DNA from: Pseudomonas persica
GTDB lineage: Bacteria > Pseudomonadota > Gammaproteobacteria > Pseudomonadales > Pseudomonadaceae
Assembly (NCBI RefSeq): GCF_900291015.1
Contig: NZ_OLKL01000033.1
Location: 155,341 to 219,340 of the forward strand
Reading direction: 5' to 3'
Length of the DNA stretch: 64,000 bases
Part shown: piece after piece, positions 45,281-55,784 of the stretch
Position numbering within the stretch: the first letter of the stretch is position 1
How the letters are laid out: the number at the start of each line of letters is the position of its first letter
The notes under the pieces: model-generated
Databases searched by the model: none
The model's input: only the letters and a program-made list of their open reading frames with translations
Told to the model about the DNA's origin: nothing
Position numbers and translations under genes: made by a program

Positions 45281-46186
45281 ATGAACGTCAAGCAACTGCG
45301 CGCTTTTGTCACCGTGGCCAAGTACCAGAGCTTTGCCCAGGCCGGTGAACACCTGCATGTCTCGCAACCAGCCCTGAGCCTGACCATCAAGGCCCTGGAA
45401 GAGAACCTTGGCGGCGCCCTGCTCAGCCGCACCACGCGCAGCGTCAGCCTGACCGCCGAAGGCGAGGTGCTGCTGCCGTTGGCGCGGCGCCTGCTGGCCG
45501 ACTGGGACGACACCGAAGAGATGCTACGCCAGCGTTTCACCCTGCAATTGGGCCGGGTTTCGGTGGCGGCCATGCCGGCCTTTGCCGGCAACCTGCTGCC
45601 CTACTCGCTCAAGGTATTTCGCCAGCGCTACCCGAAGGTCAACGTCACCGTGCACGATGTGATCAACGAACAGGTGCTGGAACTGGTGCGCCATCGCCGC
45701 GTCGAACTGGGCATCGGCTTCGAACCGGACAACATCGATGGCCTGGATTTCCACCCGTTGTACATGGACCGCTTCGTCGCCGTGGTGCCCGCCGATTCGC
45801 CCCTGGCGCAACTGCCCCAGGTCAGCTGGGCACAATTGCTGGCCGAAGACTTTGTGGCCCTGCAACGCCCTTCGGCGGTGCGCCTGCTGATGGAGCAGAA
45901 CGTGGCCGCCCGCCACGGCAAACTGGCGGTGGCTTTCGAAAGCCACCAGCTGTCGACCATCGGCCGCATGGTCGCCAGTGGGTTGGGGGTCAGTGCCGTA
46001 CCGGCGCTGTGCATCAACCAGATGCAGGAGCTTGGCGCCCGCTGCGTAACCCTGGTCGAGCCCACGGTCGAGCGCCGCATCGGCGTGATTGCCCTCAGCG
46101 AACACAAGCTTTCCACGGCGGCGCAAGCGCTGCTTGAGGTACTGCTTTCCAATACCCGGATCCCGGAGGTGACATGCGTTACGTGA
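45281..46186 (+). CDS. LysR family regulator, probable control of the scoAB-atoE operon
   Basis: A 301-residue LysR regulator ([24 protein letters not shown] near residues 20-40). The ATG at 45281 starts the typical MNVKQLRAF. It is divergent from scoAB and overlaps the next gene by 13 bases, so the reductase is co-transcribed and translationally coupled. Acetoacetate or a short-chain acid as effector is only inferred from context. Confidence 0.87.
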   Translation: MNVKQLRAFVTVAKYQSFAQAGEHLHVSQPALSLTIKALEENLGGALLSRTTRSVSLTAEGEVLLPLARRLLADWDDTEEMLRQRFTLQLGRVSVAAMPAFAGNLLPYSLKVFRQRYPKVNVTVHDVINEQVLELVRHRRVELGIGFEPDNIDGLDFHPLYMDRFVAVVPADSPLAQLPQVSWAQLLAEDFVALQRPSAVRLLMEQNVAARHGKLAVAFESHQLSTIGRMVASGLGVSAVPALCINQMQELGARCVTLVEPTVERRIGVIALSEHKLSTAAQALLEVLLSNTRIPEVTCVT

Positions 46187-46995
46187 AACTGGCAGGTTCG
46201 AGCGTTCCGGCCATCGGCCAGGGCACCTGGTACATGGGGGAAGACCCAGGCCGCAAGGCGGCCGAGGTGGCGGCCCTGCAACAGGGCATCGAACTTGGCC
46301 TGAGTTTGATCGACACCGCCGAGATGTATGCCGAAGGTGGCGCGGAAGAAGTCGTTGGCCAGGCCATTGCCGGGCGCCGTGACCAGGTATTTCTGGTCAG
46401 CAAGGTCTACCCGCACAATGCCAGCCGGCGCGGCATGGCGGCCGCCTGCGAGCGCAGCCTGGCCCGCCTGGGCACCGACTGCATCGACCTGTACCTGCTG
46501 CACTGGCGTGGCCAGCACCCACTGGAGGAAACCGTCGACGCCTTCGAGCGCTTGCGCGAGCAAGGCAAGATCAAGCGCTGGGGTGTTTCCAACTTCGACG
46601 TCGACGACCTGCGCGAGCTGCACAACCCCGATTGCGCCACCAACCAGGTGCTGTACAACCCGGCCCAGCGTGGCATCGAGTTCGACCTGTTGCCATGGTG
46701 TGAAAAGCGCGCCCTGCCGACCATGGCCTACTGCCCGCTGGCCCAGGCCGGGCGCCTGTTGCAGCACCCGGTGCTGGCGCAAATCGCCGAGCGCCATGGT
46801 GCCACAGCGGCCCAGGTCAGCCTGGCCTGGATAACCCGGGATGACGGGGTGATCGCCATCCCCAAGGCCGTGGCGCCCGAGCATGTGCGCCTGAATGCGG
46901 CTGCGGGGGCGCTGAGCTTGACCAGCGAAGACCTGCGGGCAATCGATCGGGCGTTCCCGCCACCGACGCGCAAGCAGCGGTTGGCGATGGTCTAG
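46174..46995 (+). CDS. Aldo/keto reductase
   Basis: A 273-residue NADPH-dependent reductase of the AKR superfamily. The catalytic tetrad is visible: Asp in [11 protein letters not shown] with Tyr four residues on, Lys in VSKVYP and His in YLLHWRG. The C-terminal cofactor segment reads [13 protein letters not shown]. It starts inside the end of the LysR gene. The substrate is unknown; a role beside acid and ketone catabolism is possible. Confidence 0.88.
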   Translation: MRYVKLAGSSVPAIGQGTWYMGEDPGRKAAEVAALQQGIELGLSLIDTAEMYAEGGAEEVVGQAIAGRRDQVFLVSKVYPHNASRRGMAAACERSLARLGTDCIDLYLLHWRGQHPLEETVDAFERLREQGKIKRWGVSNFDVDDLRELHNPDCATNQVLYNPAQRGIEFDLLPWCEKRALPTMAYCPLAQAGRLLQHPVLAQIAERHGATAAQVSLAWITRDDGVIAIPKAVAPEHVRLNAAAGALSLTSEDLRAIDRAFPPPTRKQRLAMV

Positions 46996-47019
46996 CTAAT
47001 GACACGAAATCGCTTTTTG

Positions 47020-47180
47020 TGGGAGATTTCCCAGCCCTTTGGGCTGCGCTGTCGCAAAGAGAACTGAATTCGCAAGCAATCCTCGCGCCCTGTGGGAGCG
47101 GCTTTAGCCGCGAACAATCCAACGCGGTGCATGGCACCGGCTGCGCCGGTGTTCGCGGCTAAAGCCGCTCCCACAGGGGA
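47020..47180. repeat. Composite REP element, paralogue of 36467-36640
   Basis: The order is: gtgggagatttcccagccc half, ctttgggctgcgctgtcgca, the linker agagaactgaattcgcaagc, then two inverted 'ggctttagccgc' halves enclosing ggcaccggctgcgccggtg. The same order and nearly the same sequence occur at 36467-36640. It fills the 223-base gap after the reductase gene, and no gene is seen. Confidence 0.85.
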
Positions 47181-47218
47181 CCGCGCAAAGATCAAGATTT
47201 TGCGTATGGTGCCGGGGA

Positions 47219-50200
47219 TTAATGGAAGTCCCGGCTGCGCACATCCAGCCCTTGCAACAGCGGGCTTACATCCTCCAGCCGCCGCGCAATCAGGTGGCGC
47301 ACGCCATTCTCCTGCTCCAGGCGCCCGCTGACCTTGAGCAACTGCGCCCCCACCAGCGCCCGCCGCTGCCGTTCGGCCAGATCCCGCCACACCACCACAT
47401 TGACCATGCCGTGCTCGTCCTCCAGGGTGACGAAGGTCACGCCACTGGCGGTCTGTGGCCGCTGGCGGCCCACCACCAGCCCGGCCACGGCAATGTGGTC
47501 GCCATGCCCGACAGCTTGCAGTTCACACGAACTGCGACAGCCCAGCGCCCGCAGGCGTGAGCGCAACAAGGTCAAGGGATGCGGCCCAAGCGTGGTACCA
47601 AGGGTCTGGTAATCGGCCATCAGGTCCTCTGCCACGCTGGGGACAGGCAGTGCAACGGTGCTTTCCGGCAAGGCTTCCACATCGGCGAACAAAGGCAGTT
47701 GCGGCTGCACCGCCGCCACCAGCCAGCGCGCCTGGTGCCGGTCGCTGGCCAAGGCGCGCAACGCGCCGGCATCGGCCAGGTGGGTGCGAGCACGCGAGTC
47801 GAGCCCGGCACGCAGGCACAGGTCTTCCACATCGCGCCATGGCCGCTGCGCCCTCGCCTGCGCCAGGCGCCTGGCATCGGCCTCGGCAAAACCGCGCACC
47901 AGGCGCAAGCCCATGCGAAGGGCCAGGGCCCCTGCTGGCTCAGGCTCAAGCGTGCAGTCCCAGTCACTGTGGCACACATCCACCGGCCTTACCTCGATGC
48001 CCTGGCGCCGGGCCTCTTGCAGCAACTGGTCGGGGCTGTAGAAACCCATGGGCCAGCTGTTGACCAGCGCGCAGGTGAAAATCGCCGGTTCATGGCACTT
48101 GAGCCAACTGCTGGCATAGCACAACAAGGCAAAGCTGGCCGCGTGCGATTCCGGGAAGCCATAGCTGCCAAAGCCCTTGATCTGCTCGAAGATGCGCTCG
48201 GCAAACGCCAGCTCGTAACCATTGCGCAACATGCCCTGCACCAGCCGCTCGCGGTGCGGCTCCAGGCCGCCGTGGCGCTTCCAGGCGGCCATGCTGCGGC
48301 GCAACTGGTCGGCCTCGCCCGGGGTGTAGTCGGCCGCGACCATCGCCAGCTCCATCACCTGCTCCTGGAACAGCGGCACGCCCAGGGTGCGCTCGAACAC
48401 TTCCTTCAGTTGCGGCGAGGGGTACGTCACCGGCTCCTGCTTCAGCCGCCGGCGCAGGTAAGGGTGGACCATATCGCCCTGGATCGGCCCGGGGCGGACG
48501 ATGGCTACCTCGATGACCAGGTCGTAGAACGTTTCGGGTCGCAGCCGTGGCAGCATGGCCATTTGCGCGCGTGACTCGATCTGGAACACGCCCATGGTCT
48601 CGGCACGGCTGATCATGGCGTAGGTGGCCGGGTCTTCGCCGGGGATGGTCGCCAGGGTCAGGTGCCGGCCACGGTGGTGTTGCAGCAGGTCGAAGCAACG
48701 ACGCAAGGCGCTGAGCATGCCCAGCGCCAGTACATCGACCTTGAGCAGGCCGACCATGTCCAGGTCGTCCTTGTCCCACTGGATCACCGTGCGCTCCGGC
48801 ATCGCGGCATTCTCCACCGGTACCAACTCGTCCAGGGGTTGCTGCGAGATAACGAAACCTCCCGGGTGCTGTGACAGGTGCCGGGGGAAGCCGATCAGTT
48901 CGCCGGCCAGTACCAGCACCCGCCGCAGCGAAGGGCTACCTGCCTCGAAACCGGCTTCGGCCAGGCGTTGGTCATCGGGTAGGCGATCGCTCCAGCGGCC
49001 ACAGCATTTGGCCAGGGCATCCACCTGATCGGCGGGCAGCCCCAGCACCCGCGCCACATCCCGCACCGCACCGGCGCCATGGTAGGTGTTGACCACCGCC
49101 GTGAGCGCCGCCCGGTGCCGGCCATAGCGACGGAATACATACTGGATCACCTCCTCGCGCCGGTCGTGCTCGAAGTCCACGTCGATGTCCGGTGGCTCGT
49201 TGCGCTCGCGCGACAGGAAGCGCTCGAACAGCAGGTGGTGCTCCATGGGGTCAAGCTCGGTGATGCCCAGCACGAAGCACACCACCGAATTGGCAGCCGA
49301 ACCCCGGCCCTGGCACAGAATGCGCTGGCTGCGGGCGAAGGCGACGATGTCGTGCACTGTCAGGAAGTAGCTTTCGTAGCCCAGCTCCTCGATCAGCGCC
49401 AGCTCCTTGGCCAGCACTTCCCGCACCTTGCTGCTCGGCCCTTCTGGCCAGCGCAACGGCAAACCCTGCCGGCACAATTCACGCAACCAGCTCGCTGGGG
49501 TATGCCCCTGGGGCACCAGTTCGCGTGGGTACTGGTATTTCAACTCGCTCAGTTCGAACTGGCAGCGCGCAGCGATGGCCAGGGTCTCGGCCAGCAGGTC
49601 GGCGGGATAGAGTTCGCCCAGTTGCGCCTGGCTACGCAGGTGCCGCTCACCATTGGCAAACAGGAAGCGCCCGGCCTCGGCCACTTGGCAATGCTGGCGA
49701 ATGGCGGTCATGCAATCCTGCAAGGCGCGGCGACCGCGCACGTGCATGTGCACGTCGCCACAGGCCACGGCGCGAATGCCGACCCTGGCCGCCAGGCCGC
49801 GCAAGCGTTCAAGGCGCAAGCCATCGTCATTGCCGCGGTGCAGGTGCACGGCCAGCCACAGGCGCTCGCCGAACACGCTGCGCAGCCACTGCCCGGGGCT
49901 GGTATCGCCGCGGTCATCGGCCACCCACAATGCCAGCAGGCCCTGATGATGCTGCTGCAGGTCATCGCGAAACAGTTGGTACTCGCCCTTCTGCGCCCGC
50001 CGTCGGGCCCGGGTGATCAGCGCGCACAGGTTCTGGTAGCCGGCCAGGTCCTGCACCAGCAGCACCAGCCTGGGGCCGTCCTGCAACTGCACTTCACTGC
50101 CCACGATCAGCCGCAGCTGGTGTTCCTTCGCCGCCTGCCAGGCTCGGACGATGCCGGCCAAGGTGCATTCATCAGTGATCGCCAAAGCCTGGTAGCCCTG

Positions 50201-50299
50201 TTCGCGCGCGCGCCGAAACAGCTCGTCGGCGCTCGACGCGCCGCGCTGGAAGCTGAAGTTGGACAGGCAATGCAGCTCGGCATAACCCGGGGTGTTCAT
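47219..50299 (-). CDS. dnaE2: Error-prone DNA polymerase DnaE2 (ImuC)
   Basis: A 1026-residue C-family polymerase that performs mutagenic translesion synthesis with ImuB. The PHP domain lies at the N-terminus ([15 protein letters not shown]), the catalytic aspartates in [14 protein letters not shown], and an OB domain at the C-terminus ([19 protein letters not shown]). A QLPLF pentapeptide at residues 867-871, just before the OB domain, looks like a sliding-clamp motif. The ATG at 50299 overlaps the imuB stop as ATGA, supporting translational coupling. Confidence 0.95.
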   Translation of the reverse strand: MNTPGYAELHCLSNFSFQRGASSADELFRRAREQGYQALAITDECTLAGIVRAWQAAKEHQLRLIVGSEVQLQDGPRLVLLVQDLAGYQNLCALITRARRRAQKGEYQLFRDDLQQHHQGLLALWVADDRGDTSPGQWLRSVFGERLWLAVHLHRGNDDGLRLERLRGLAARVGIRAVACGDVHMHVRGRRALQDCMTAIRQHCQVAEAGRFLFANGERHLRSQAQLGELYPADLLAETLAIAARCQFELSELKYQYPRELVPQGHTPASWLRELCRQGLPLRWPEGPSSKVREVLAKELALIEELGYESYFLTVHDIVAFARSQRILCQGRGSAANSVVCFVLGITELDPMEHHLLFERFLSRERNEPPDIDVDFEHDRREEVIQYVFRRYGRHRAALTAVVNTYHGAGAVRDVARVLGLPADQVDALAKCCGRWSDRLPDDQRLAEAGFEAGSPSLRRVLVLAGELIGFPRHLSQHPGGFVISQQPLDELVPVENAAMPERTVIQWDKDDLDMVGLLKVDVLALGMLSALRRCFDLLQHHRGRHLTLATIPGEDPATYAMISRAETMGVFQIESRAQMAMLPRLRPETFYDLVIEVAIVRPGPIQGDMVHPYLRRRLKQEPVTYPSPQLKEVFERTLGVPLFQEQVMELAMVAADYTPGEADQLRRSMAAWKRHGGLEPHRERLVQGMLRNGYELAFAERIFEQIKGFGSYGFPESHAASFALLCYASSWLKCHEPAIFTCALVNSWPMGFYSPDQLLQEARRQGIEVRPVDVCHSDWDCTLEPEPAGALALRMGLRLVRGFAEADARRLAQARAQRPWRDVEDLCLRAGLDSRARTHLADAGALRALASDRHQARWLVAAVQPQLPLFADVEALPESTVALPVPSVAEDLMADYQTLGTTLGPHPLTLLRSRLRALGCRSSCELQAVGHGDHIAVAGLVVGRQRPQTASGVTFVTLEDEHGMVNVVVWRDLAERQRRALVGAQLLKVSGRLEQENGVRHLIARRLEDVSPLLQGLDVRSRDFH

Positions 50300-51714
50300 G
50301 CGAACCAGCCCTGCAGCCACAACGGGCCGGCCTTGCTCAGGTCGCGGTAGGCCCAGCCGCGCAGGCCGTCACGGGTTTCGATTCGGTAATAGTCGCGGCG
50401 CACATCGCCGCCATCCCACCAGCCCGACTCGATGCGCTCGGCATGGCCTTGCACGCGGTAGCCGGCTTCGTCCAGCGCCATGGGGGCCGACAGCAACCAG
50501 CCAGGGCGGCTGCCAGGGGCCACCGGCAGGTTGCCCTGGGCACCCTGCTCTAGCGCTTGCCAGGCACATTCGGGGCGATGATCGGCTGCCACGCTCAGGC
50601 CCTTGACCGCCTCATCTCCCAAGCGGGCACGCAGCCGTTCACGCAATTGTTCCCAGGGTTGCGCCTGTTGCGCACGCGGGTCGAACAATGCCTGGTGTTG
50701 CGGTACAAAGGGTGGCAGGTCCTCGGCAACCAGCCGCAGGTTGCGCACCGCTGCGCGAATGCGCAGCGGTTCCAGGCGCCCGCGCGCCAGTTCGAACAGC
50801 ATCGCGGCATCGCGTTCAGCGGCCAGCAGGCCTACCTTGAGCAAGGTATCCGGCCCTTCGGCGTGTTCCAGGTGCAGGCAGAAACGCTGCACCCCACAGT
50901 CACGTCCGGCGAGGAACGCGGCAAGGTCGTTGAGCATGCGTCGCAGCGGGAACAGCAGGGCCTGGTGTGATTCGACGTCGAAGTTCAGCTCCAGCCGGCT
51001 CTCGAAACGGTCCGGTGGCTGATAGAAGTCCAACCCCAGGTTGCGCAGGCCGAGCAACTGGTCAAGGTGCAACTGCACCTGGGCCGGAAAGCGCCTGGCC
51101 AGGCTGTCGCGGGGCAAGGCCAGTACCTGGCCCAACTGGCGCAGGCCCATGCGGGCAAAGGCTTCGGCAGCCTGTGCAGGCAAGCCGATACGCTCGATGG
51201 GCATACCCAGCAGCGCCGCACGGGTGGCGTCGGCATCGCTCACGGCCAGGCTATCGTGGCCGTTGGCGAGCATGCGCGCCGCCACCGGGTTGCTGGCCAG
51301 GACGATGCGTTGGCGCAAGCCCAGTTCCGCCAGTTCCTGGCGCAGGCGTGCCTCGAACACCGGCCAGGGGCCGAACAGTTGCAGGCTGGAACCCACTTCC
51401 AGCAACAGCGCCCGTGGGTAGTGCAGGCTGACCTGGGCACTGAAGCGATAGGCCCAGGCCGCCAGCAACTGCTGCACCTGGTCGATGCGCCTGGGGTCGG
51501 CTGCGACACAGCTGAAGCCATCGGCCAGCGCACGCGCCGCCGTCAGGGTTTGCCCGGCCCGCAGGCCGAGTGCGGCCGCCGCCGGGTTGACCGCCTGCAG
51601 TACGCGGCGCTGGGTCGGCCCGCCAAGCAGCACCAGGGGTGTATCGGGGTCGTCACGCTCACGCAGGACCGTGTCCAGCGCCAGCTGCGGGAACAGGATG
51701 CAGGCCCAGAGCAT
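50296..51714 (-). CDS. imuB: ImuB, catalytically inactive Y-family polymerase
   Basis: A 472-residue Y-family relative. The N-terminal palm reads [13 protein letters not shown], and the second acidic site, SIDE in active enzymes, is replaced by [10 protein letters not shown], so it probably cannot polymerise. It acts as the adaptor linking DnaE2 and the clamp. A possible clamp contact is QHQALF in the C-terminal half. It begins 6 bases after imuA and overlaps dnaE2 by four bases. Confidence 0.93.
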   Translation of the reverse strand: MLWACILFPQLALDTVLRERDDPDTPLVLLGGPTQRRVLQAVNPAAAALGLRAGQTLTAARALADGFSCVAADPRRIDQVQQLLAAWAYRFSAQVSLHYPRALLLEVGSSLQLFGPWPVFEARLRQELAELGLRQRIVLASNPVAARMLANGHDSLAVSDADATRAALLGMPIERIGLPAQAAEAFARMGLRQLGQVLALPRDSLARRFPAQVQLHLDQLLGLRNLGLDFYQPPDRFESRLELNFDVESHQALLFPLRRMLNDLAAFLAGRDCGVQRFCLHLEHAEGPDTLLKVGLLAAERDAAMLFELARGRLEPLRIRAAVRNLRLVAEDLPPFVPQHQALFDPRAQQAQPWEQLRERLRARLGDEAVKGLSVAADHRPECAWQALEQGAQGNLPVAPGSRPGWLLSAPMALDEAGYRVQGHAERIESGWWDGGDVRRDYYRIETRDGLRGWAYRDLSKAGPLWLQGWFA

Positions 51715-51720
51715 GCTGCA

Positions 51721-52341
51721 TCAGCCCCGCCCCGGGCAGGCGATGGGCAGCGCCGGCGGCATGCCACCACGGCTTTTCAGCACGCGCCATTGTGCCGGAC
51801 GGGTGTCGACGGCAATGCGCAGTGCAGCAGGTGAAGGGTTGTGCGCCGCCTGTTGCGGCCTGCAGGCGAAGGCCAGCGCCTGGCCGGTTTCGGCAGCTAC
51901 CTGCAAGCGCCGCAGGGCGCGGTCATCGGCACGTTCCGGCCAGCACAGCACCGCCGCGCAACTGCCGGAACGCAGGCACTGCTCGGCAGCCCACAGGGCA
52001 TCGGCAGGTGCGGCGTCCACCTGTACCAGCCAGCGCAGGTCCACCCCCGCGGCCTGCCAGGCCGGGGCGTAAGGAATGAATGGCGGTGCCACCAGCACGA
52101 TTCGACTGGCTTCAGCGCTCAGGCGGGCCAACGTTGGCCACAGTAGCTGCAATTCGCCACAGCCAGGGCTGGCCAACAACAGTTCGCTAAGGGCAGCCGC
52201 CGGCCAGCCGCCTTCCGGCAGACGCTGGTCAAGGATGGCATGGCCCGTGGGCTGCAGGCCGAGTGGCCGCGCCTGGGCCTGCCGGCCGCGCCATACCTGG
52301 CGCTGGTCGAGCAGCCTGTCGAGGTCGACCACCGCGCCCAT
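51721..52341 (-). CDS. imuA: ImuA, RecA/SulA-like mutasome component
   Basis: A 206-residue protein of the ImuA group with a RecA-fold core lacking a clear Walker A. LPEGGWPAAALSELLL opens the core, followed by SRIVLVAPPFIPYAPAW. In the alpha/gamma-proteobacterial cassette imuA lies between lexA2 and imuB and is needed for induced mutagenesis. The ATG overlaps the lexA2 stop by one base. Confidence 0.92.
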   Translation of the reverse strand: MGAVVDLDRLLDQRQVWRGRQAQARPLGLQPTGHAILDQRLPEGGWPAAALSELLLASPGCGELQLLWPTLARLSAEASRIVLVAPPFIPYAPAWQAAGVDLRWLVQVDAAPADALWAAEQCLRSGSCAAVLCWPERADDRALRRLQVAAETGQALAFACRPQQAAHNPSPAALRIAVDTRPAQWRVLKSRGGMPPALPIACPGRG

Positions 52342-52958
52342 CAGTCACGCCTCAGCAAGCCGCAGAACACGCCTTCGATGAAGAACGCCTGTTCAGGTCG
52401 CACATCGATGGGCGCATAGGCCGGGTTGCGGGGCAACAGCCGGTAACCGCCACCCTGGCGTTGCAGGCGCTTGATGGTCACCTCGCCGTCCAGGCGCGCG
52501 ACCACGATCTGGCCATCGCGGGCGTCGGCCTGCTGGAGGATGCCAACCAGGTCGCCGTCGAAAATGCCGTCGTCGATCATCGAGTCGCCACGCACCTTCA
52601 GCAGGTAGTCGGGGGTACGGCGGAACAGGCTGGGGTCGAGCAGCAACTGCTCGTGAATGTCGAGGTCCGGGCCGATGGGGGCGCCCGCCGCCACCTGGCC
52701 CAGCACCGGCACTTCGAGGATTTCCGGGCGGCGCAGCGGTTCGGCCAGGCGAATGCCCCGCGCCTGGTTCGGCGTGACATCGATGTAACCGGCCTGGCAC
52801 AGGGCGGTGATGTGCTTGCGCGCCACACTGCGCGAGGCAAAACCGAAGCGCGTGGCGATATCGGCCAGGCTCGGTGGCTGGCCGTGATCGGCGATGCGCT
52901 CACGGATGAACTCGAAGATGGCGCGACGTTTTGGGGTGAGATTGTCCATGGGGCACAT
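52341..52958 (-). CDS. lexA2: LexA2 repressor of the imuA-imuB-dnaE2 cassette
   Basis: A 205-residue SOS repressor with an N-terminal winged helix (LADIATRFGFASRSVARKHI, residues 31-50). The autocleavage site is Ala91-Gly92 in QVAAGAP, and the catalytic dyad is Ser126 (RGDSM) and Lys163 (EVTIKRL). The ATG at 52958 is preferred over the one at 52949 because AAAGGAG lies five bases before it. RecA-stimulated self-cleavage is expected to derepress the whole operon. It is the first gene of the four-gene unit. Confidence 0.95.
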   Translation of the reverse strand: MCPMDNLTPKRRAIFEFIRERIADHGQPPSLADIATRFGFASRSVARKHITALCQAGYIDVTPNQARGIRLAEPLRRPEILEVPVLGQVAAGAPIGPDLDIHEQLLLDPSLFRRTPDYLLKVRGDSMIDDGIFDGDLVGILQQADARDGQIVVARLDGEVTIKRLQRQGGGYRLLPRNPAYAPIDVRPEQAFFIEGVFCGLLRRD

Positions 52959-52978
52959 TTGTACTCCTTTCGGAGCAC
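52953..52978 (-). promoter_or_regulatory. LexA2 operator candidates overlapping the lexA2 start
   Basis: On the minus strand GTAC-AAAT-GTGC (52953-52964) exactly fits the GTAC-N4-GTGC site reported for P. putida LexA2, and it overlaps the start codon and spacer. Next to it GTGCTCC-GAAA-GGAGTAC (52961-52978) is an imperfect palindrome covering the ribosome site. Repression would block both promoter escape and translation initiation. Confidence 0.6.
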
Positions 52979-53049
52979 GCTGAACAGCCCCCTTCGTCGT
53001 CGGCTTTCGCTATCATCCCCAGGCGTGTGATTTTTGATCTGGATATCCA

Positions 53050-53706
53050 ATGCTGACTGCCCTGCTGTTCGACCTCGACGGAACCCTCACCGACACTGAC
53101 ACCTTGCACCTGCAGGCCTTTCGCCAGCTGCTGCGCGAGCATGACGGCCGCGAACTGAGCCAGGCGCAGTTCGATGCCCAGGTCAGCGGCCGTGCCAATG
53201 GCGAGCTGTTCGCCGAGCTGTTTGCCGGTGCCAGTGCCGAGCAGTGCCAGGTGCTGGCCGACCGCAAGGAGGCACTGTTCCGCGACATGTCGCCGTCTCT
53301 GGAGCCGATACCAGGCCTTGTGCGCCTGCTGGAACATGCCCGGGCTCGTGACATCGGCATGTGCGTGGTGACCAATGCGCCGCGGCTGAACGCCGAGCAC
53401 ATGTTGAACGCCATGGGCCTGGGCCAGCACTTCGCGCATGTGCTGGTGGCCGAGGAACTGGCACGGCCCAAGCCGGACCCGTTGCCCTACCTGACCGGGT
53501 TGCAGCGGCTGGGTGCCGAGGCCGGGCAGGCACTGGCCTTCGAGGATTCGCTGCCGGGGGTGGCAGCAGCGAGCGGCGCGGGGATCTTTACCGTGGGCAT
53601 GGCCACTACGCAGGCGCCAGAGAGGTTGCTGGCGGCGGGGGCCGGGTTGGTGATCGATGATTTCAACGACCCAGAGTTATGGGCCTTGATCGGATCCATG
53701 CAATGA
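53050..53706 (+). CDS. HAD superfamily phosphatase (beta-phosphoglucomutase/phosphoglycolate phosphatase-like)
   Basis: A 218-residue HAD subfamily IA hydrolase. FDLDGTLTDTD puts the nucleophile and acid at Asp8 and Asp10. Motif II is VVTNAPR and motif III/IV runs ARPKPDPLPYL to AFEDSLPG. The cap domain lies about 15-90. The substrate is unknown. It is divergent from lexA2 with a 91-base gap that carries the LexA2 operator, so it might respond to DNA damage. Confidence 0.87.
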   Translation: MLTALLFDLDGTLTDTDTLHLQAFRQLLREHDGRELSQAQFDAQVSGRANGELFAELFAGASAEQCQVLADRKEALFRDMSPSLEPIPGLVRLLEHARARDIGMCVVTNAPRLNAEHMLNAMGLGQHFAHVLVAEELARPKPDPLPYLTGLQRLGAEAGQALAFEDSLPGVAAASGAGIFTVGMATTQAPERLLAAGAGLVIDDFNDPELWALIGSMQ

Positions 53707-53712
53707 GCCTAC

Positions 53713-53731
53713 GGGGCTGCGAAGCAGCCCC
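53713..53731. terminator. Hairpin after the HAD gene
   Basis: GGGGCTGC-GAA-GCAGCCCC is a perfect eight-pair stem just after the stop codon. No T-run is present. Confidence 0.6.
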
Positions 53732-53785
53732 AGGATTGCAATGCAATATGCATGCCCCTGCCCTTGTGCACACCCAGGCCAACCC

Positions 53786-54184
53786 ATGCTGATCGACGAA
53801 GAACTGACCCTCAAGAAGCTGGAAACCTTCCTCGCCTTCGTGCTGGAAAAGAAAGCTCGCCAGCTGATCCAGGACGCCGAGCAGATGGTCCGCCAGACCC
53901 GCGAGGCCGCCGGCTTCTACGCCGAACGCTTCCGCCTGGGCGCGCTCTACTCACATTACCCTGACCCAGGGCTTTGCCACCCACCGCGATGGCGCACGGG
54001 TATTCCAGCAGGCCGGCTTCGAACCCAAGGTGGCCATGCAGGTGAACGATATCTTCACCCTGCTGAGCATGGTCAGCTCGGGCGTGGGCTTTGCCCTGCT
54101 GCCCGGGCGTATCGCGGCGGTGTACGAAAACCGGGTCCGGTTGATTGCCCTGAAGCCGCAATATCGCTTGCAGCAGCAACGCGG
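53786..54184 (+). pseudogene. MdcR-like LysR regulator relic with internal deletions
   Basis: The ATG at 53786 begins MLIDEELTLKKLETFLAF, which resembles the start of MdcR, the malonate decarboxylase regulator. The next residues (VLEKKARQLIQDAEQM) correspond to a point after the DNA-binding helices, so about 50 residues including the helix-turn-helix are missing. A second junction near 53954 changes frame and drops roughly a hundred residues, after which LTQGFATHRDG...QVNDIFTLL resumes the C-terminal effector region up to PQYRLQQ. No malonate genes are nearby. A functional product is not possible. Confidence 0.75.
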
Positions 54185-55625
54185 CTCGCCCAGCGCGCGC
54201 TCGTCGGTGGGCAGCGTCACCACGCTGTCCAGCTCGATCCGCATGCTCTACTCCCGTGCCCTTCATGCACTCGCAGAACGCGCAGATGCGCAAGCGTGTG
54301 TCGCAGTACATGCGCCCCAGCCCGTGCCCGTTGTGCCAGGGCAAGCGGCTCAGGCGTGCGGCGCTGGACGTAACCTTCGCCGGTCGCGACATCGGTGAGC
54401 TGTCGCGGTTGTCGTTGCAGGCGCTGGCCGAGGTGTTCCGCCAGGTCGCTGCACCGGGCTATCTGGAGCAGCACGACGACAACCTGACCCTGGAAAAACG
54501 CCTCGCCGCACAACGCATCGCCAACGAGTTGCTCGAACGCATCGGCCCCCTGCTCGACCTGGGTCTGGGCTACCTGGCCCTGGAGCGCAGCACCCCGACC
54601 CTGTCCTCTGGCGAGCTACAGCGCCTGCGCCTGGCCACCCAGTTGAACTCGCAGTTGTTTGGCGTGATCTACGTGCTCGACGAGCCGTCGGCCGGCTTGC
54701 ACCCGGGCCTACCTGTTCAGTGCATCGGCCCAGACCACGCGCACGCCACGCCAGGCCCACGACTGGCTGAAGCTCGAAGGCATCTGCCGCAACAACCTGA
54801 ACAACCTCAGTGCCGAATTCCCGCTGGGCTGCTTTACCGCCGTTACCGGTATCTCCGGCTCGGGCAAGTCGAGCCTGGTCAGCCAGGCCCTGCTGGAGCT
54901 GGTGGGTACGCACCTGGGCCAGGCCGACCAGCGCAACGAGCCCGAAGAGCAGAGCCTGGAAGATGAGACCGAACAAGCCAGCAGCGGGCAGGTGAGTGCG
55001 GGCCTTGGCAGCATCAAGCGCCTGGTCCAGGTCGACCAGAAGCCGATCGGCCGCACGCCCCGCTCCAACCTGGCCACCTACACCGGCCTGTTCGACCTGC
55101 CATGGCGCCCGCTACAACCCGGAAACCCTGGCGGTGAACTGGCAAGGCATGAATGTTGCGCAGGTGCTGCAGTTGACCGTCGACCAGGCCCTGCAGGTGT
55201 TCGCCGAACAGCCAGCGGCGCGGCGTTGCCTGCAGGTGCTGCAGGATATCGGCCTGGGCTATCTGCGCCTGGGACAGCCGGCAACCGAACTGTCTGGCGG
55301 CGAGGCGCAGCGCATCAAGCTGGCCACCGAGCTGCAACGCATGACCCGCGGGGCGACGTTGTATGTACTGGACGAGCCTACCAACGGTTTGCACCCGCAG
55401 GACATCGACCGGCTGCTGGTGCAGCTTAACCGCCTGGTCGATAGCGGGCACAGCGTGGTGGTGGTCGAGCATGACATGCGCGTGGTGGCGCAGAGCGACT
55501 GGGTGATCGACATTGGGCCAGGGGCCGGGGATGCCGGGGGGCAGGTGGTGGTCAGTGGGACGCCGCAGGTGGTGGCGGAGTGCCAGGAAAGCCGGACAGC
55601 GGAGTTTTTGGCCAAGGCCTTGTAG
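54185..55625 (+). pseudogene. UvrA-paralogue (excinuclease A-like) relic with serial deletions
   Basis: Pieces of a UvrA-like ATPase follow one another in changing frames: ARSSVGSVTTLSSSIRMLYSR (54205-54255), HSQNAQMRKRVSQYM to DEPSAGLHPG (54267-54708), WLKLEGICRNN with the Walker A GISGSGKSS (54755-54880) and on to TYTGLFD, then CHGARYNPETL to the C-terminus at 55625 with LSGGEAQRIKLA and DEPTNGLHPQ. Junctions near 54257, 54710 and 55098 change frame and lose UvrA segments, including linkers and zinc-finger regions. The segments themselves contain no stop codons. It cannot make a working excinuclease subunit. Confidence 0.8.
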
Positions 55626-55632
55626 CGCCTGT

Positions 55633-55730
55633 ACCGGCCTCTTCGCGGGTGAACCCGCTCCCACGGGTTCTGCATAGTTTCCAAGACCTGTGGTGATCCC
55701 TGTGGGAGCGGGCGTGCCCGCGAAGAGGCC
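55633..55730. repeat. Inverted REP pair (REPIN)
   Basis: Halves at 55633-55667 and 55698-55730 ('cctcttcgcgggtgaacccg' and its inverse), in the gap between the UvrA relic and the efflux operon. The second half reads gggcgtgcccgcg, a stem variant with both arms changed together. Confidence 0.85.
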
Positions 55731-55784
55731 AGTACAGGCGGTAGACTGTTTTCACCCCAAGTTCCCTCAAGTACAGTCTGCCCT

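Noticed and set aside
53786..55625. A fused regulator-ATPase gene
   Set aside because: Frame changes and missing domains on both sides of the junctions rule out a functional fusion.
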